DNA of 64,000 nt from Mycobacterium paraffinicum (GTDB taxonomy: Bacteria > Actinomycetota > Actinomycetes > Mycobacteriales > Mycobacteriaceae). Shown here piece after piece: positions 16,194 to 25,829 of this stretch; the first letter of the stretch is position 1, and every line of letters begins with the position of its first letter. A program made the position numbers and the translations under genes. The DNA lies in contig NZ_MPNT01000032.1 of the NCBI RefSeq assembly GCF_001907675.1, forward strand, positions 1-64,000, given 5' to 3'. Under the pieces are notes generated by a model. That model worked only from the letters and a program-made list of their open reading frames with translations, did no database searches and had not been told where the DNA came from.

Positions 16194-17558
16194 CTAGGCG
16201 ACCGCGGCGGTCTCGGCTTCCCGGACCTCGGCGGCCGCACGCTCACCGGAGCGGATCGCGCCGTCGATCCAGCCGCACATGATGGCCGAGCTCTCGGTTC
16301 CGGCCCAGTGGATGCGGCCGCATGGCTCGCGCAGGGTATAGCCGAATTCGGTGAGCACGCCGGTCGGGGCGTGGCCGATCATGCCGCCGCCGGAGTAGCG
16401 CTCGATGGTCCAGTTCTGCTCGTGGTACTCGTGCGGCGTCCTCGCCTTCTCGCCGAACCTGTCGACCAACTCGCCGATGAGCGCCGCCCTCCGCTCGGCC
16501 TCGTTGAGCTTCGTCAGCCGCCGCGCCGCGGGCCCTTCGGTGATGACGCACATGACCCCGGGGTCGCCGGTGTCGGTGCACGCGTCGATCGTCAGGGTCG
16601 CCGGGGATCCCGGCGCGGCCGACTGACCGCACAGCCCGTCGGCGCGCCAGAACGGCTCGTCGTAGATGACCGACGTCTTGATGACCGCGCCGCTCGGCAT
16701 GCGCTGGTGCAGCATCGCCCGGTCCACCGGCAGCATCGGGTCGTAGACGATCGAGGGCGCGATGGCCAGCGGTATCGCCACGATGACGCGCCGGGCGCGG
16801 ACGGTCAGGTCGGCCGCTGTCACCGTCACGCCGTCGGCATCCTGGGCGATTTGGCGGACGGGTTGCGAAAGGTGCAGCGCTTCGCCCAATTCGGCCGCGA
16901 TGGGACCGTAGATGGCGCCCATTCCGCCGACCGGGCGGGCGTCCTGGGAGCCGCCCTTGCCCGAGATCGCGAACGTCAATCCGCCCGCCGACGCCGTCTG
17001 CAACAGCCCCCACAGCAACGACGTCTCCGACGGCGCCGAGGTGTACAGGCCGGCAAAGGCCATGTCCAGCATCTCGCGGGCCTGCTTGGACATGGTGTTC
17101 TGTTCGATCCATTCCCCGATGCTGATGCGGTCCCACTCGTCAGCCTGCTTGGCGTCCCAGGGGGCTTCCCGCGGAAGCGTTTTGGACATCTTCTCGATCG
17201 ACAACAAACCGACGCCGAGGTTCGCGACGGCCCACGGGCTCATCGTCCAGGGGACGGTGCCGCCGTAGCGGTGCTTCTTGCCGTCGACGATCATCATCGC
17301 GTCGCCGTCGTTGTGCTGCTTGTACTCGGGCACGCCGAACTCGTCCATCAGCGCATAGATCCGGTCCTGGCCCGGTCCGATCCACGCGCCGCCGCGGTCG
17401 ATCCACGTGCCGTCGGCACGGTACTCGGTGAAGGTGCGGCCGCCGACCCTGTCGCGCGCCTCCAGCAAGGCCACCGAATGGCCGGCCTGTTTGAGCCGCA
17501 GGGCGGCCGCCAGGCCCGCAAATCCCGCTCCGACCACGCAGTAATCGACTTCAGACAC
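16194..17558 (-). CDS. Flavin-containing amine oxidase
   Basis: A 454-residue FAD enzyme of the monoamine/putrescine oxidase family. The N-terminus has the Rossmann VVGAGFAGLAAALRL and EARDRVGGRTFT, followed by DRGGAWIGPGQDRIYAL; the C-terminus has GRIHWAGTESSAIMCGWIDG and a flavin-contacting Trp-Ala-Gly-Thr-Glu. It oxidises an amine to aldehyde with O2, giving ammonia and H2O2; the amine is unknown. No signal peptide, so cytoplasmic. It is divergent from prpD (110 bp between starts) and occupies the place where H37Rv has the prp regulator Rv1129c. Confidence 0.88.
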   Translation of the reverse strand: MSEVDYCVVGAGFAGLAAALRLKQAGHSVALLEARDRVGGRTFTEYRADGTWIDRGGAWIGPGQDRIYALMDEFGVPEYKQHNDGDAMMIVDGKKHRYGGTVPWTMSPWAVANLGVGLLSIEKMSKTLPREAPWDAKQADEWDRISIGEWIEQNTMSKQAREMLDMAFAGLYTSAPSETSLLWGLLQTASAGGLTFAISGKGGSQDARPVGGMGAIYGPIAAELGEALHLSQPVRQIAQDADGVTVTAADLTVRARRVIVAIPLAIAPSIVYDPMLPVDRAMLHQRMPSGAVIKTSVIYDEPFWRADGLCGQSAAPGSPATLTIDACTDTGDPGVMCVITEGPAARRLTKLNEAERRAALIGELVDRFGEKARTPHEYHEQNWTIERYSGGGMIGHAPTGVLTEFGYTLREPCGRIHWAGTESSAIMCGWIDGAIRSGERAAAEVREAETAAVA

Positions 17559-17668
17559 GGCTGGCTCCTCGACCTATGTCCCGCCCCAGCAGCAAACTAC
17601 ACCGCGGGCGGCGCCGATGGTGGTGGGTTAACTCAGATTTCTGCGCGCGTTGGTCATAGGGTGCGGGT

Positions 17669-19177
17669 GTGTTGACGCATACGGTTCGCGCGCGGCGCAG
17701 CTCCGAGGATTTTCCCCGCGCCGACCATTTGGCGGCCAAGATCGCCGAAGTCGCCGCAGACCCGGTTCCTGTCGAGCCGGAACCCGCCGAGATGGTGGCG
17801 AACCGGATCATCGACAACGCGGCCGTCAGCGCCGCCGCCGTGCTGCGGAGGCCCGTCACGGTGGCGCGGCAGCAGGCGCTGGCCCATCCGGCGCGGCGGG
17901 GGGCCTGGGTTTTCGGTGTCGGCGGGACGTATTCGGCGGAGTGGGCGGCCTGGGCCAACAGCGTCGCGGCGCGCGAACTCGACTTTCACGACACGTTTTT
18001 GGCCGCCGAATACTCCCACCCGGGCGACAACATTCCCCCGCTGGTCGCGGTGGCCCAGCAGCTGGAACTGGCGGGCGCCGACCTGATCCGTGGCGTGGTC
18101 ACCGCATACGAGATCCAGATCGACCTGACCCGCGGAATCTGCTTGCACGAGCACAAGATTGACCACGTCGCGCATCTGGGCCCGTCCGTGGCCGCCGGTA
18201 TCGGTGCCATGCTGCGGCTGGACACCGAGACGATCTACCAGGCGGTCGGGCAGGCGCTGCACCTGACCACCAGCACCCGCCAGTCGCGCAAGGGGCTGAT
18301 CTCCAGCTGGAAGGCCTTCGCCCCCGCGCACGCGGGCAAGGTCGCCATCGAGGCGGTGGATCGCGCGATGCGCGGCGAGGGGTCACCCGCGCCCATCTGG
18401 GAAGGCGAGGACGGGGTGATCGCCTGGCTGCTGGGCGGCTCCGACCGCGAATATCGGGTGCCGCTGCCGGCTCCCGGCGAGCCCAAGCGCGCCATCCTGG
18501 ACAGCTACACCAAGGAGCACTCGGCCGAATACCAGAGCCAGGCGCCGATCGACCTGGCGCGGCGGCTCCGCGAGCGGATCGACGACCTCGGCGAGATCGC
18601 GACCATCGTGCTGCACACCAGCCACCACACCCACGTCGTGATCGGGACGGGCTCGGGGGATCCGCAGAAGTTCGACCCGGACGCGTCGCGGGAAACGCTC
18701 GACCACTCGCTGCCCTACATCTTCGCCGTCGCGCTGCAGGACGGGAGTTGGCACCACGAGCGGTCCTACGCCGCCGAACGCGCCCACCGGCCCGACACCG
18801 TCGAACTGTGGCACAAGATTTCGACGCTCGAGGATCCGGAGTGGACCCGCCGCTATCACTCCGCGGATCCGGCGGAGAAGGCGTTCGGGGCGCGCGCCGA
18901 GGTCACGATGAAGAGCGGGGACGTGATCGTCGACGAGTTGGCCGTCGCGGATGCCCATCCGTTGGGCGCGCGGCCGTTCCGGCGCCCGCAGTACGTCCAG
19001 AAGTTCACCGAGCTAGCGGGCGCCGTCGTCGAACCGGCTGAGCGGGAGAGGTTTTTGGCCGCGGTGGGCGCGCTGGCCGACCTGCGGGCGGGCGACCTCG
19101 GCGCGCTGAATCTCAGGGTCGACCCCCGGGTGCTCGAGCGGGCGCCCGCGATCGCGCCGGGTCTCTTCGGTGAGTGA
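17669..19177 (+). CDS. prpD: 2-methylcitrate dehydratase
   Basis: A 502-residue PrpD/MmgE-family protein that dehydrates 2-methylcitrate in the methylcitrate cycle, which clears propionyl-CoA from odd-chain fatty acids and cholesterol. Family features include [48 protein letters not shown], and [25 protein letters not shown] choice is limited; the frame starts at 17669 ([10 protein letters not shown]). In H37Rv prpC (methylcitrate synthase) follows directly, but here it is missing and the prp regulator is also absent from the upstream side. Methylcitrate must come from a synthase elsewhere, or this prpD is a relic. Confidence 0.92.
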   Translation: MLTHTVRARRSSEDFPRADHLAAKIAEVAADPVPVEPEPAEMVANRIIDNAAVSAAAVLRRPVTVARQQALAHPARRGAWVFGVGGTYSAEWAAWANSVAARELDFHDTFLAAEYSHPGDNIPPLVAVAQQLELAGADLIRGVVTAYEIQIDLTRGICLHEHKIDHVAHLGPSVAAGIGAMLRLDTETIYQAVGQALHLTTSTRQSRKGLISSWKAFAPAHAGKVAIEAVDRAMRGEGSPAPIWEGEDGVIAWLLGGSDREYRVPLPAPGEPKRAILDSYTKEHSAEYQSQAPIDLARRLRERIDDLGEIATIVLHTSHHTHVVIGTGSGDPQKFDPDASRETLDHSLPYIFAVALQDGSWHHERSYAAERAHRPDTVELWHKISTLEDPEWTRRYHSADPAEKAFGARAEVTMKSGDVIVDELAVADAHPLGARPFRRPQYVQKFTELAGAVVEPAERERFLAAVGALADLRAGDLGALNLRVDPRVLERAPAIAPGLFGE

Positions 19178-19212
19178 AATCCGCGGCGGATCTCCCGCCG
19201 TCGGCTCATGTC

Positions 19213-19449
19213 TCAAACGCGGGCGGCCGTGGCTTCGGCGGGTCCGCCGTACTGCCACACCAGGTCGTGCGCACCGGTCATCGTGGGGTTGCACCACATC
19301 GTCCGGCCGTTAACGTCCTGGGTGGTGGCGTCCAACACCGTGCAGGAATCACCGGGCCCAGGGGTGTCGGCGCGGGCGACGCCAACCGGTGAGACAGCGG
19401 CGAGCGTCGCCAGCGCCGCGGCCGATATGGCGAGTCGGAACATGCTCAT
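19213..19449 (-). CDS. Small secreted protein
   Basis: A 78-residue protein with a signal peptide (MSMFRLAISAAALATLAAVS, cleavage probably after VARA) and a short mature domain of about 50 residues with two Cys (DSCTVLDATT and MWCNPTM) that probably form one disulphide. VNGRTMWCNPTMTGAHDLVW resembles other small exported mycobacterial proteins, but no function is known to me. It lies convergent to prpD and divergent from the DUF3556 gene, whose operator region it shares. Confidence 0.7.
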   Translation of the reverse strand: MSMFRLAISAAALATLAAVSPVGVARADTPGPGDSCTVLDATTQDVNGRTMWCNPTMTGAHDLVWQYGGPAEATAARV

Positions 19450-19547
19450 GGTGGACGCCTCCTAAGGGCCGCGCCGATCCGGTTTCACGGTATCCGGCGG
19501 GCGAGGCGCGAGCAAAGAATTCTTGCGCGGCTCGCGTGCCGCGGAGC

Positions 19548-19561
19548 TAGAACACGTTCTA
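19548..19561. promoter_or_regulatory. KstR-type operator (perfect palindrome)
   Basis: TAGAACACGTTCTA is a perfect 14-bp palindrome and fits the KstR consensus TnnAACnnGTTnnA of the cholesterol-catabolism repressor. It ends 11 bp before the ATG of the DUF3556 gene, so a bound repressor would sit on the transcription start. The motif is seen directly; control by KstR is inferred, and I do not recall Rv1132 as a listed KstR target. Confidence 0.7.
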
Positions 19562-19572
19562 ACCTGACCACC

Positions 19573-21297
19573 ATGGGATTTCTCAAGCCTGAGCTGCCGC
19601 AGCTCGACATGGCCGAGTGGAACAAGGGCACCCGTAGCGAGAAGATCCGGCCGATGGCCAAGCACTGGGCCGAGGTGGGCTTCGGCACGCCGGTCGCGCT
19701 GCACCTGTTTTACGTGGCCAAAATCCTGCTCTACATCCTTGGCGCGTGGGTCTTCGCCTCGGCCACCAGGGGACTCGGCGGGTTCACCCACGTCGCGTCG
19801 TGGTGGTCGGAGCCGATCGTGTTCGAGAAGGTCGTGCTGTACACGATGCTGTTCGAGGTGATCGGGCTGGGTTGCGGCTTCGGCCCGCTGAACAACCGGT
19901 TCTTCCCGCCCATGGGCTCGATCCTGTACTGGATGCGGTTCGGCACTATCCGGCTACCACCCTGGCCGAACCGGGTCCCGCTTACCGAGGGCACCAAGCG
20001 CAAGCCGGTCGACGTCGCGCTGTACGCGCTGTTCCTGCTCGTGACGCTGAGCGCGCTGTTCGCCGACGGCACCGGCCCGATGCCCGAGCTCGGCACCACG
20101 GTCGGGCTGCTGCCAGCCTGGAAGATCGTGCTCATCCTGCTGCTGCTCGGCGTGCTCGGCTTGCGAGACAAGGTGATCTTCCTGGCCGCGCGCGGCGAGG
20201 TCTACGCGACGATGGCGGTGACGTTCCTCTTCGGCGGGGTGGACATGATCGTCGGGTCCAAGGTGGTGTTCCTGGTCATCTGGATGGGCGCCGCCACGTC
20301 GAAGCTCAACAAGCACTTCCCGTTCGTGATCTCCACGATGATGTCCAACAATCCGTTGGTGCGGCCCCGCTGGCTGAAGCGGCAATTCTTTGAGAAGTTC
20401 CCGGACGATCTGCGGCCCGGGCGGTTGTCGCGGTGGCTGGCGCACCTGAGCACTGCCATCGAGATGCTGGTGCCGCTGCCGTTGTTCTTCTGCCACAGCG
20501 GCTGGCCCATCACCGTCGCCGCCATCGTCATGGTCTGCTTCCACCTGGGGATCCTGGTGTCGATCCCGATGGGCGTGCCGCTGGAATGGAACGTCTTCAT
20601 GATCTTCGGTGTGCTGTCGCTGTTCGTCGCGCACGCCCGCCTGGGCCTGCGCGACCTGAGGCACCCGGTGGTGGTGGCGATTCTGTTCGTCGTCCTCGCG
20701 GGAATCGTCTTGGTGGGCAACATGTTTCCCCGCAAGGTCTCGTTCCTGCCGGGGATGAGGTACTACGCCGGCAACTGGGACACCACGCTGTGGTGCATCA
20801 AGGGATCGGCGAGCGACAAGATCGCCAGGGGCATCGTGGCGATCGCCAGCATGCCGCAGGCCCAGCTGGAGCGGTTCTACGGCAGCCCGGAGGCCGCGCA
20901 GATCCCGCTCTACATGGGATATGCGTTCCGCGGGTTCAACACTCACGGCCGTGCGCTGTTCACCCTGGCGCATCGCGCGATGGCCGGCCAGAACGAGGAC
21001 GACTATGTGCTGACTGACGGCGAACGCATATGCAGCACCGCGATCGGCTGGAACTTCGGCGACGGCCACATGCACAACGAGCAGCTGATCGCCGCGCTGC
21101 AGGAGCGTTGCCACTTCGAGCCGGGCGAGGTGCGGGTCGTGCTGCTCGACGCGCAGCCCATCCACAAGCAGACGCAGGCGTACCGGTTGGTGGACGCGGC
21201 GACCGGCGAATTCGAGCGCGGCTTCGTCCGGGTTGCGGACATGGTGACGCGGCAGCCGTGGGCCGACGACGTTCCCGTTGAGGTGGTGTCGGCCTGA
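19573..21297 (+). CDS. DUF3556 transmembrane protein (Rv1132-like)
   Basis: A 574-residue integral membrane protein: an N-terminal soluble segment (MGFLKPELPQLDMAEWNKGT), several hydrophobic helices between about residues 45 and 380 (e.g. VALYALFLLVTLSALFA, VLILLLLGVLGL, VAILFVVLAGIVLVGNMF), then a soluble C-terminal domain of about 190 residues. This is the actinobacterial DUF3556 family; the function is unknown. A KstR-type box directly before the start suggests sterol-linked expression. It sits between prpD and metE as Rv1132 does, but without prpC before it. A hairpin terminator follows. Confidence 0.85.
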   Translation: MGFLKPELPQLDMAEWNKGTRSEKIRPMAKHWAEVGFGTPVALHLFYVAKILLYILGAWVFASATRGLGGFTHVASWWSEPIVFEKVVLYTMLFEVIGLGCGFGPLNNRFFPPMGSILYWMRFGTIRLPPWPNRVPLTEGTKRKPVDVALYALFLLVTLSALFADGTGPMPELGTTVGLLPAWKIVLILLLLGVLGLRDKVIFLAARGEVYATMAVTFLFGGVDMIVGSKVVFLVIWMGAATSKLNKHFPFVISTMMSNNPLVRPRWLKRQFFEKFPDDLRPGRLSRWLAHLSTAIEMLVPLPLFFCHSGWPITVAAIVMVCFHLGILVSIPMGVPLEWNVFMIFGVLSLFVAHARLGLRDLRHPVVVAILFVVLAGIVLVGNMFPRKVSFLPGMRYYAGNWDTTLWCIKGSASDKIARGIVAIASMPQAQLERFYGSPEAAQIPLYMGYAFRGFNTHGRALFTLAHRAMAGQNEDDYVLTDGERICSTAIGWNFGDGHMHNEQLIAALQERCHFEPGEVRVVLLDAQPIHKQTQAYRLVDAATGEFERGFVRVADMVTRQPWADDVPVEVVSA

Positions 21298-21317
21298 CCA
21301 GGTCCGCTCGCGAGACC

Positions 21318-21357
21318 ACGCCAGCGTGACGCTCGGGACTGAGTGCCACGCTGGCGT
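21318..21357. terminator. Bidirectional hairpin terminator
   Basis: ACGCCAGCGTG at 21318-21328 pairs perfectly with CACGCTGGCGT at 21347-21357. It lies in the 69-bp gap between the convergent DUF3556 gene and metE and can serve both. Confidence 0.65.
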
Positions 21358-21366
21358 GACACTCGG

Positions 21367-23637
21367 TTAGGCGCTGGCCCGGACCTCCCGCGCCGCTGCG
21401 ACCATGTTCTTCAGCGAAGCGGTGACCTCGTCGGAGTTGCGCGTCTTGAGTCCGCAATCGGGGTTGACCCAGAGCCGTTCCGCGGGAACCGCTCTCAGTG
21501 CCGCGCGCAATGACTCCGCCATCTCGGCGGTGCTCGGCACCCTTGGGGAATGGATGTCGTAGACGCCCGGCCCGACGCTGTTGGAGAAGCCGATCGAGTT
21601 GAGGTCGTCCAGCACCTCCATGTGTGAGCGCGCCGCCTCGATGGACGTGACGTCGGCGTCCAGGTCGGCAATGGCCCCGATCACCTCACCGAACTCCGAA
21701 TAGCACAGGTGGGTGTGGATCTGCGTGGAGTCGGCCACGCCCGAGGTGGCCAACCGGAAAGATCCCACGGCCCAACGCAAGTAGTCCTCCTGATCGGCGC
21801 GGCGCAGCGGCAGCAGCTCACGCAGCGCCGGTTCGTCGACCTGGATGACGGCGATGCCCGCGGATTGCAAGTCGACGGTCTCGTCGCGGATGGCCAGCGC
21901 CACCTGATTGGCGGTGTCGGCCAGCGGCTGATCGTCGCGGACGAACGACCAGGCGAGGATCGTGACCGGACCGGTCAGCATGCCCTTCACCGGCTTGTCG
22001 GTCAGCGACTGCGCGTAGGAGATCCATTCGACGGTCATCGGGTGGGTACGGATGACGTCGCCGTAGAGGATCGGCGGACGCACACAGCGGCTTCCGTACG
22101 ACTGCACCCATCCGTTTTGTGTCGCGAAGAAGCCCTCCAACTGCTCGGCGAAGTACTGCACCATGTCGTTGCGCTCCGGCTCGCCGTGCACCAGCACGTC
22201 GAGACCCAGCTCCTCCTGCAGCTTGATGACGTCGGCGATCTCCTTGCGCATCCGCTTCTCGTACTCCGCCTGGTCGATCTCGCCGGCCCGCAGCGCCGCG
22301 CGCGCCCTGCGGATCGCGGAGGTCTGCGGGTAGGAGCCGATGGTCGTCGTTGGCAGCGGCGGCAGGTGCAGCCTGGCTTCCTGGCTGGCGCGGCGCTCCG
22401 CCGCATCCCCGCGGTGGGTGCCGGTGGCGACGACCGAGTCGATGCGGGCCCGCAGCTCGTCGTTGTGCAGCCGGGGATCGCTCTTGCGGGACGACACCGC
22501 CGCGTTGGACGCCGCGAACTCGTCCGCGACGGCCTCGCGCCCGTCGCGCAGGGCGCGCGCGAGCGTCACGACCTCGGCCACCTTCTCCTGCCCGAACGCC
22601 AGCCAGCTGCGCAGCGCGTCGTCCAGATCGGTCTCGGGTTCCAGTGAGTACGGCACGTGCATCGTGGAGCACGACGTTGAGACGGCAACCGCCCCAGCGG
22701 AACCCGACACGGTGGTCAGTTTGCCGAGCGCCGCCTCCAGGTCGGTGCGCCAGATGTTGCGCCCGTCGACGACGCCCGCCACCAGGGTCTTGCCGGACAG
22801 CTCCGGGATGCCCGCCACCGCCGCGTCGGCGCCGTAAACCAGGTCGACGCCGATCGCCTCGACCGGGGTGCGGGCCAGCCCGGCCAGCGAGGCGCCGGGG
22901 TCACCGAAGTAGGTGGCGACGTAGATGGCGGGGCGGTTGCTCACCTTGCCCAGCGCGTTGTAGGTGGCCTCGGCCAGCGCCGGGGCGTCGGGGGAGATGT
23001 CGGTCACCAGTGCCGGCTCGTCGAATTGCACCCACTGCGCCCCGTTGTCGGCGAGCAGCGAGAGCAGCTCGGAGTAAACCGGCACCAGCTCCTCGAGCCG
23101 CTCGATCGGTGCGCCGCCGCCGTTGACCGCCTTGCTCAACAGCAGGAAGGTGATCGGCCCGATCACGACCGGCCGCGCGGGAATACCTTGCCCAAGAGCC
23201 TCTTTTAACTCGGAAAGCACCTTGTCCGGGTTGAGCGCGAACGCGGTCGCGGACTCGATTTCGGGAACCAGGTAGTGGTAATTGGTGTCGAACCACTTGG
23301 TCATCTCCAGCGGTGCCACATCGGAGTTGCCGCGGGCGGCGGCGAAGTAGCGATCGAGGTCGTCCGACACCTGGGCGGCCCGCGGCGGCAGGGCGCCGAG
23401 CATCACCGCGGTGTCCAACATTTGGTCGTAATAGGAGAAGGTGTTCACCGGTACCGAGTCCAGGCCGGCGGCGGCGAGGCCGGCCCACATGTCGCGGCGC
23501 AACGTGGCGGCAACGGATTCCAGCTCGGAGCGGCTGGTGCCTCCGGCCCAGTAGCCTTCGGTGGCACGTTTGAGTTCGCGCTTCGGGCCGATGCGGGGGG
23601 AGCCGACGACCGTGGCGGTAAATGGTTGAGAGGTCAT
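21367..23637 (-). CDS. metE: Cobalamin-independent methionine synthase
   Basis: A 756-residue 5-methyltetrahydropteroyltriglutamate-homocysteine methyltransferase; it makes methionine from homocysteine without B12. Duplicated barrel: the N-terminal half ([20 protein letters not shown]) and the C-terminal catalytic half with zinc ligands in [12 protein letters not shown] (His and Cys) and [13 protein letters not shown] (Cys). ATG 23637 has GAAGGA 9 nt upstream. The 5' leader carries a cobalamin riboswitch, so expression should fall when B12 is present and MetH can work, as known for M. tuberculosis metE. Confidence 0.96.
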   Translation of the reverse strand: MTSQPFTATVVGSPRIGPKRELKRATEGYWAGGTSRSELESVAATLRRDMWAGLAAAGLDSVPVNTFSYYDQMLDTAVMLGALPPRAAQVSDDLDRYFAAARGNSDVAPLEMTKWFDTNYHYLVPEIESATAFALNPDKVLSELKEALGQGIPARPVVIGPITFLLLSKAVNGGGAPIERLEELVPVYSELLSLLADNGAQWVQFDEPALVTDISPDAPALAEATYNALGKVSNRPAIYVATYFGDPGASLAGLARTPVEAIGVDLVYGADAAVAGIPELSGKTLVAGVVDGRNIWRTDLEAALGKLTTVSGSAGAVAVSTSCSTMHVPYSLEPETDLDDALRSWLAFGQEKVAEVVTLARALRDGREAVADEFAASNAAVSSRKSDPRLHNDELRARIDSVVATGTHRGDAAERRASQEARLHLPPLPTTTIGSYPQTSAIRRARAALRAGEIDQAEYEKRMRKEIADVIKLQEELGLDVLVHGEPERNDMVQYFAEQLEGFFATQNGWVQSYGSRCVRPPILYGDVIRTHPMTVEWISYAQSLTDKPVKGMLTGPVTILAWSFVRDDQPLADTANQVALAIRDETVDLQSAGIAVIQVDEPALRELLPLRRADQEDYLRWAVGSFRLATSGVADSTQIHTHLCYSEFGEVIGAIADLDADVTSIEAARSHMEVLDDLNSIGFSNSVGPGVYDIHSPRVPSTAEMAESLRAALRAVPAERLWVNPDCGLKTRNSDEVTASLKNMVAAAREVRASA

Positions 23638-23784
23638 GATATTCGTCCTTCAATCGACGGGGTGGTCACCGCCATTGCGGACGCAGGCCGATCCGGCTGC
23701 GGTGCGCACCTTACGTACATAAACCGCAACCGACGCGGCCATCCGCCCATTCCACGAGGCGATGAGCCGCCGGGCGCGGCGCGC

Positions 23785-24012
23785 CCGACACAGCTGGCAG
23801 GTCTTCGGACTCGCAGGCGCGCACCGGCTGGTGCTCCTGACCGGCCGACCATGCGGCCCGTAAAGGGCCGCTGGCGAGCCGGGCAGTTCCTAGTGGCCAT
23901 CGCTTCCCGGTCTTGCGACCAGTGCTTGGGTGACGGCGGTCGTTCCTGCATACCGCTGCGGGACAGTCCCGGGCTCTCACCGGGTTCCCTCTCGCGAGGC
24001 GTTACTAACCCG
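23785..24012 (-). promoter_or_regulatory. Cobalamin (adenosylcobalamin) riboswitch upstream of metE
   Basis: Read on the minus strand, the 5' half has the conserved GGTGAGAGCCCGGGACTGTC and CCCGCAGCGGT core, the middle has GGCCACTAGG, and the 3' end is the B12 box AGTCCGAAGACCTGCCA at 23795-23811. This is the RF00174-type aptamer. About 150 nt separate it from the metE start; this expression platform contains a strong GC hairpin near 23760-23785. B12 binding should shut metE off. Confidence 0.93.
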
Positions 24013-24189
24013 CCTCGCTCGATGCCGAAGCCGCGGGGTGCGGCGACGGCAGACCAGCTGCGTAGCGCAGTCTACGCCCGTCGCGCGGGTCAGCTCGCCA
24101 GCGCGTGGCCGGTTAGCTCGCCCGTCAAACACAGCGCGGAACCGTCCGCACTGGTACAAATGCTTCACCGCCAGAAAAGGAATCCCAAC

Positions 24190-24417
24190 ATGAAGACGAG
24201 GGTTTTGACATCCACGTTCGGCGCTGCGGTGGCGACCTTAGCCGCTGGGCTCATCTGGACCGCGCCATCGGCCTGGGCCGGCACGGATTTCTGCAATGCG
24301 CTCCCGCCCAAGGACGCTCACGACTGCAACTGCGGCTTCGACTTCGCCCCCGGTAGTCCGGAGCTTCAGCAGTGCCTGTCGGGAAAGGCGCCTGCGCCCG
24401 CTCCCGCGCAACCTTAA
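24190..24417 (+). CDS. Small secreted cysteine-containing protein
   Basis: A 75-residue protein: signal peptide MKTRVLTSTFGAAVATLAAG then LIWTAPSAWA with cleavage probably at AWA, and a mature part of about 45 residues with four Cys (DFCNALPP, HDCNCGFDF, QQCLSG) and a Pro/Ala tail. AAAAGGA lies 8-9 nt upstream of ATG 24190. It is divergent from the metE riboswitch transcript. The frame extends upstream antisense to metE, but the signal peptide fixes this start. Function unknown. Confidence 0.75.
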   Translation: MKTRVLTSTFGAAVATLAAGLIWTAPSAWAGTDFCNALPPKDAHDCNCGFDFAPGSPELQQCLSGKAPAPAPAQP

Positions 24418-24489
24418 GCACCGGGCACCGACCGGCACCAAGCCCGGGTAGACCGGACAGTCAAGCGTTATTGCGCGTCTCCTCAGCGG

Positions 24490-25131
24490 TCAGCTCGCCA
24501 GCGCGTCGGCGATCGGGACGTCGCCGTTGTTGAAGTCGATGGTCCGGCGGATCGTGGCATCTTCCGCCAGTGCGGCGGCTATGACGAGTGCGACGTCCGC
24601 ACGCGAGACTTCGCGCATTTCCCCGTCGATCTCGATTCGTCCGGTCGCAGGCTCGAAGGTGAGCCGGCCCGGTCCGAGCACGGTCCAGTCCAGGCCGCTG
24701 GCGCGCAGGTGGGCGTCCGCCGCGGCCTTGGACTCCGCGTAGGGGAAGAACGGATCGTCCGGCGGTACACCGTGATTCGGGCCAGCACCGAAGTACGACA
24801 CCATCACGAACCGCTTGACGCCGGTCTGCGCGGCGGCGTCGATCACCCGAATGGCCGCATCACGGTCGACGGCGTACGTGCGCGCCGGGTTGCCGCCGCC
24901 GGCCCCGGCGGAGAAGACGACCGCGTCGTGGCCGGCCAGCCGAGTGGCCAGCGCACTCGTGTCCAGCCGCTCGATGTCGGCCACCGCGGGCGTGGCGCCG
25001 GTGGCGGCGACGTCGTCGGAGTGGTCGGGGTTGCGGAACACCGAACTCACCTCGTCGCCCCGTTCGCTCAGGATGCGGGCGAGCTGCAGCGCGACCTTGC
25101 CGTGGCCGCCGATGATGATGATTCGTGCCAT
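24490..25131 (-). CDS. NAD(P)-binding atypical SDR (NmrA/YwnB-like)
   Basis: A 213-residue protein with an N-terminal Rossmann motif IIIIGGHGKVALQLARIL, VFSAGAGGGNPARTYAVDRD and RFVMVSYFGAGP, and a YAESKAAAD Tyr-Lys pair, all as in the short atypical SDR group. Members bind NADP(H) and may reduce quinones or act as redox sensors. ATG 25131 directly precedes the Rossmann strand. It lies 57 bp downstream of the TetR gene in the same direction, so the two may be one unit. Confidence 0.82.
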   Translation of the reverse strand: MARIIIIGGHGKVALQLARILSERGDEVSSVFRNPDHSDDVAATGATPAVADIERLDTSALATRLAGHDAVVFSAGAGGGNPARTYAVDRDAAIRVIDAAAQTGVKRFVMVSYFGAGPNHGVPPDDPFFPYAESKAAADAHLRASGLDWTVLGPGRLTFEPATGRIEIDGEMREVSRADVALVIAAALAEDATIRRTIDFNNGDVPIADALAS

Positions 25132-25188
25132 GCCTTCGACGGTACCGACGTCAAAGCGGACCGTGATGAGGCGCCGCGCGTGGCCGCG

Positions 25189-25749
25189 TCAGCGACCCCG
25201 AAGTCCGTCGATCGCTAGTTCCATAATCCGCTTCGCTTGCCGCTTGCCCTCTGCGCCTTCTCCCACCCGCCAGAGGAAGCTCATGAGCAGCACCACGTCT
25301 GCGGGATCAAGGCCGGACCGAAGCGATCCCTCCGCCGCGCAGGCATCCAGCAACTCGCCGACTGCGGCGACCACGGGCGCATAGGTCTGACTGATGACCT
25401 CTTGGGCCGCGGCGCTGTCGAGGGCCTCCCCAAGGCCGTGTTTCAGGCGAATGTATTCGGCGAGCTTGAGGAACCATGCGCGCAGGGCATCTAGCGGCGG
25501 GTGGGCGCGCAGCAACCTGGGCACCGAACTCACCAGTCGCTCGACGTCGTGACGGTATACCGCAAGGATCAACGCTTCGCGCGTCGGGAAGTGGCGGTAC
25601 AAGGTTCCCGCGCCGACACCCGCCCGTTTGGCGATCTCGTTCATGGATGTCGTTCCTGACTCTGCGAAGGCGTCGTGCGCGACCTCGAGGATCAGCTCCC
25701 GATTTCGCAATGCGTCGGAACGAATCCGGACGACTCCGTCGTGTGCCAC
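25189..25749 (-). CDS. TetR-family regulator
   Basis: A 186-residue TetR protein with the helix-turn-helix at about residues 15-60 (RELILEVAHDAFAESGTTSM, NEIAKRAGVGAGTLYRHFP). The C-terminal half fits the group often found next to aldo/keto reductases and NmrA-type proteins (LIRLKHGLGEAL-like helix, then LLMSFLWRVGEG). It lies between an NAD(P)-binding protein and an aldo/keto reductase on the same strand; twin palindromes upstream of the reductase are its likely targets. The inducer is probably an electrophile or aldehyde, by analogy only. Confidence 0.85.
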   Translation of the reverse strand: MAHDGVVRIRSDALRNRELILEVAHDAFAESGTTSMNEIAKRAGVGAGTLYRHFPTREALILAVYRHDVERLVSSVPRLLRAHPPLDALRAWFLKLAEYIRLKHGLGEALDSAAAQEVISQTYAPVVAAVGELLDACAAEGSLRSGLDPADVVLLMSFLWRVGEGAEGKRQAKRIMELAIDGLRGR

Positions 25750-25829
25750 AGACCGGCCTTTCCTGCCCGTCGCGAAACATTCTCAGTCGCGAGCATAAGC
25801 TCCGTTGCGGTCGAGGCGATTTGCCGCGC

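Noticed and set aside
16149..17675. 508-residue plus-strand frame across the amine oxidase
   Set aside because: Antisense shadow of the flavin amine oxidase, which has strong FAD motifs on the other strand.
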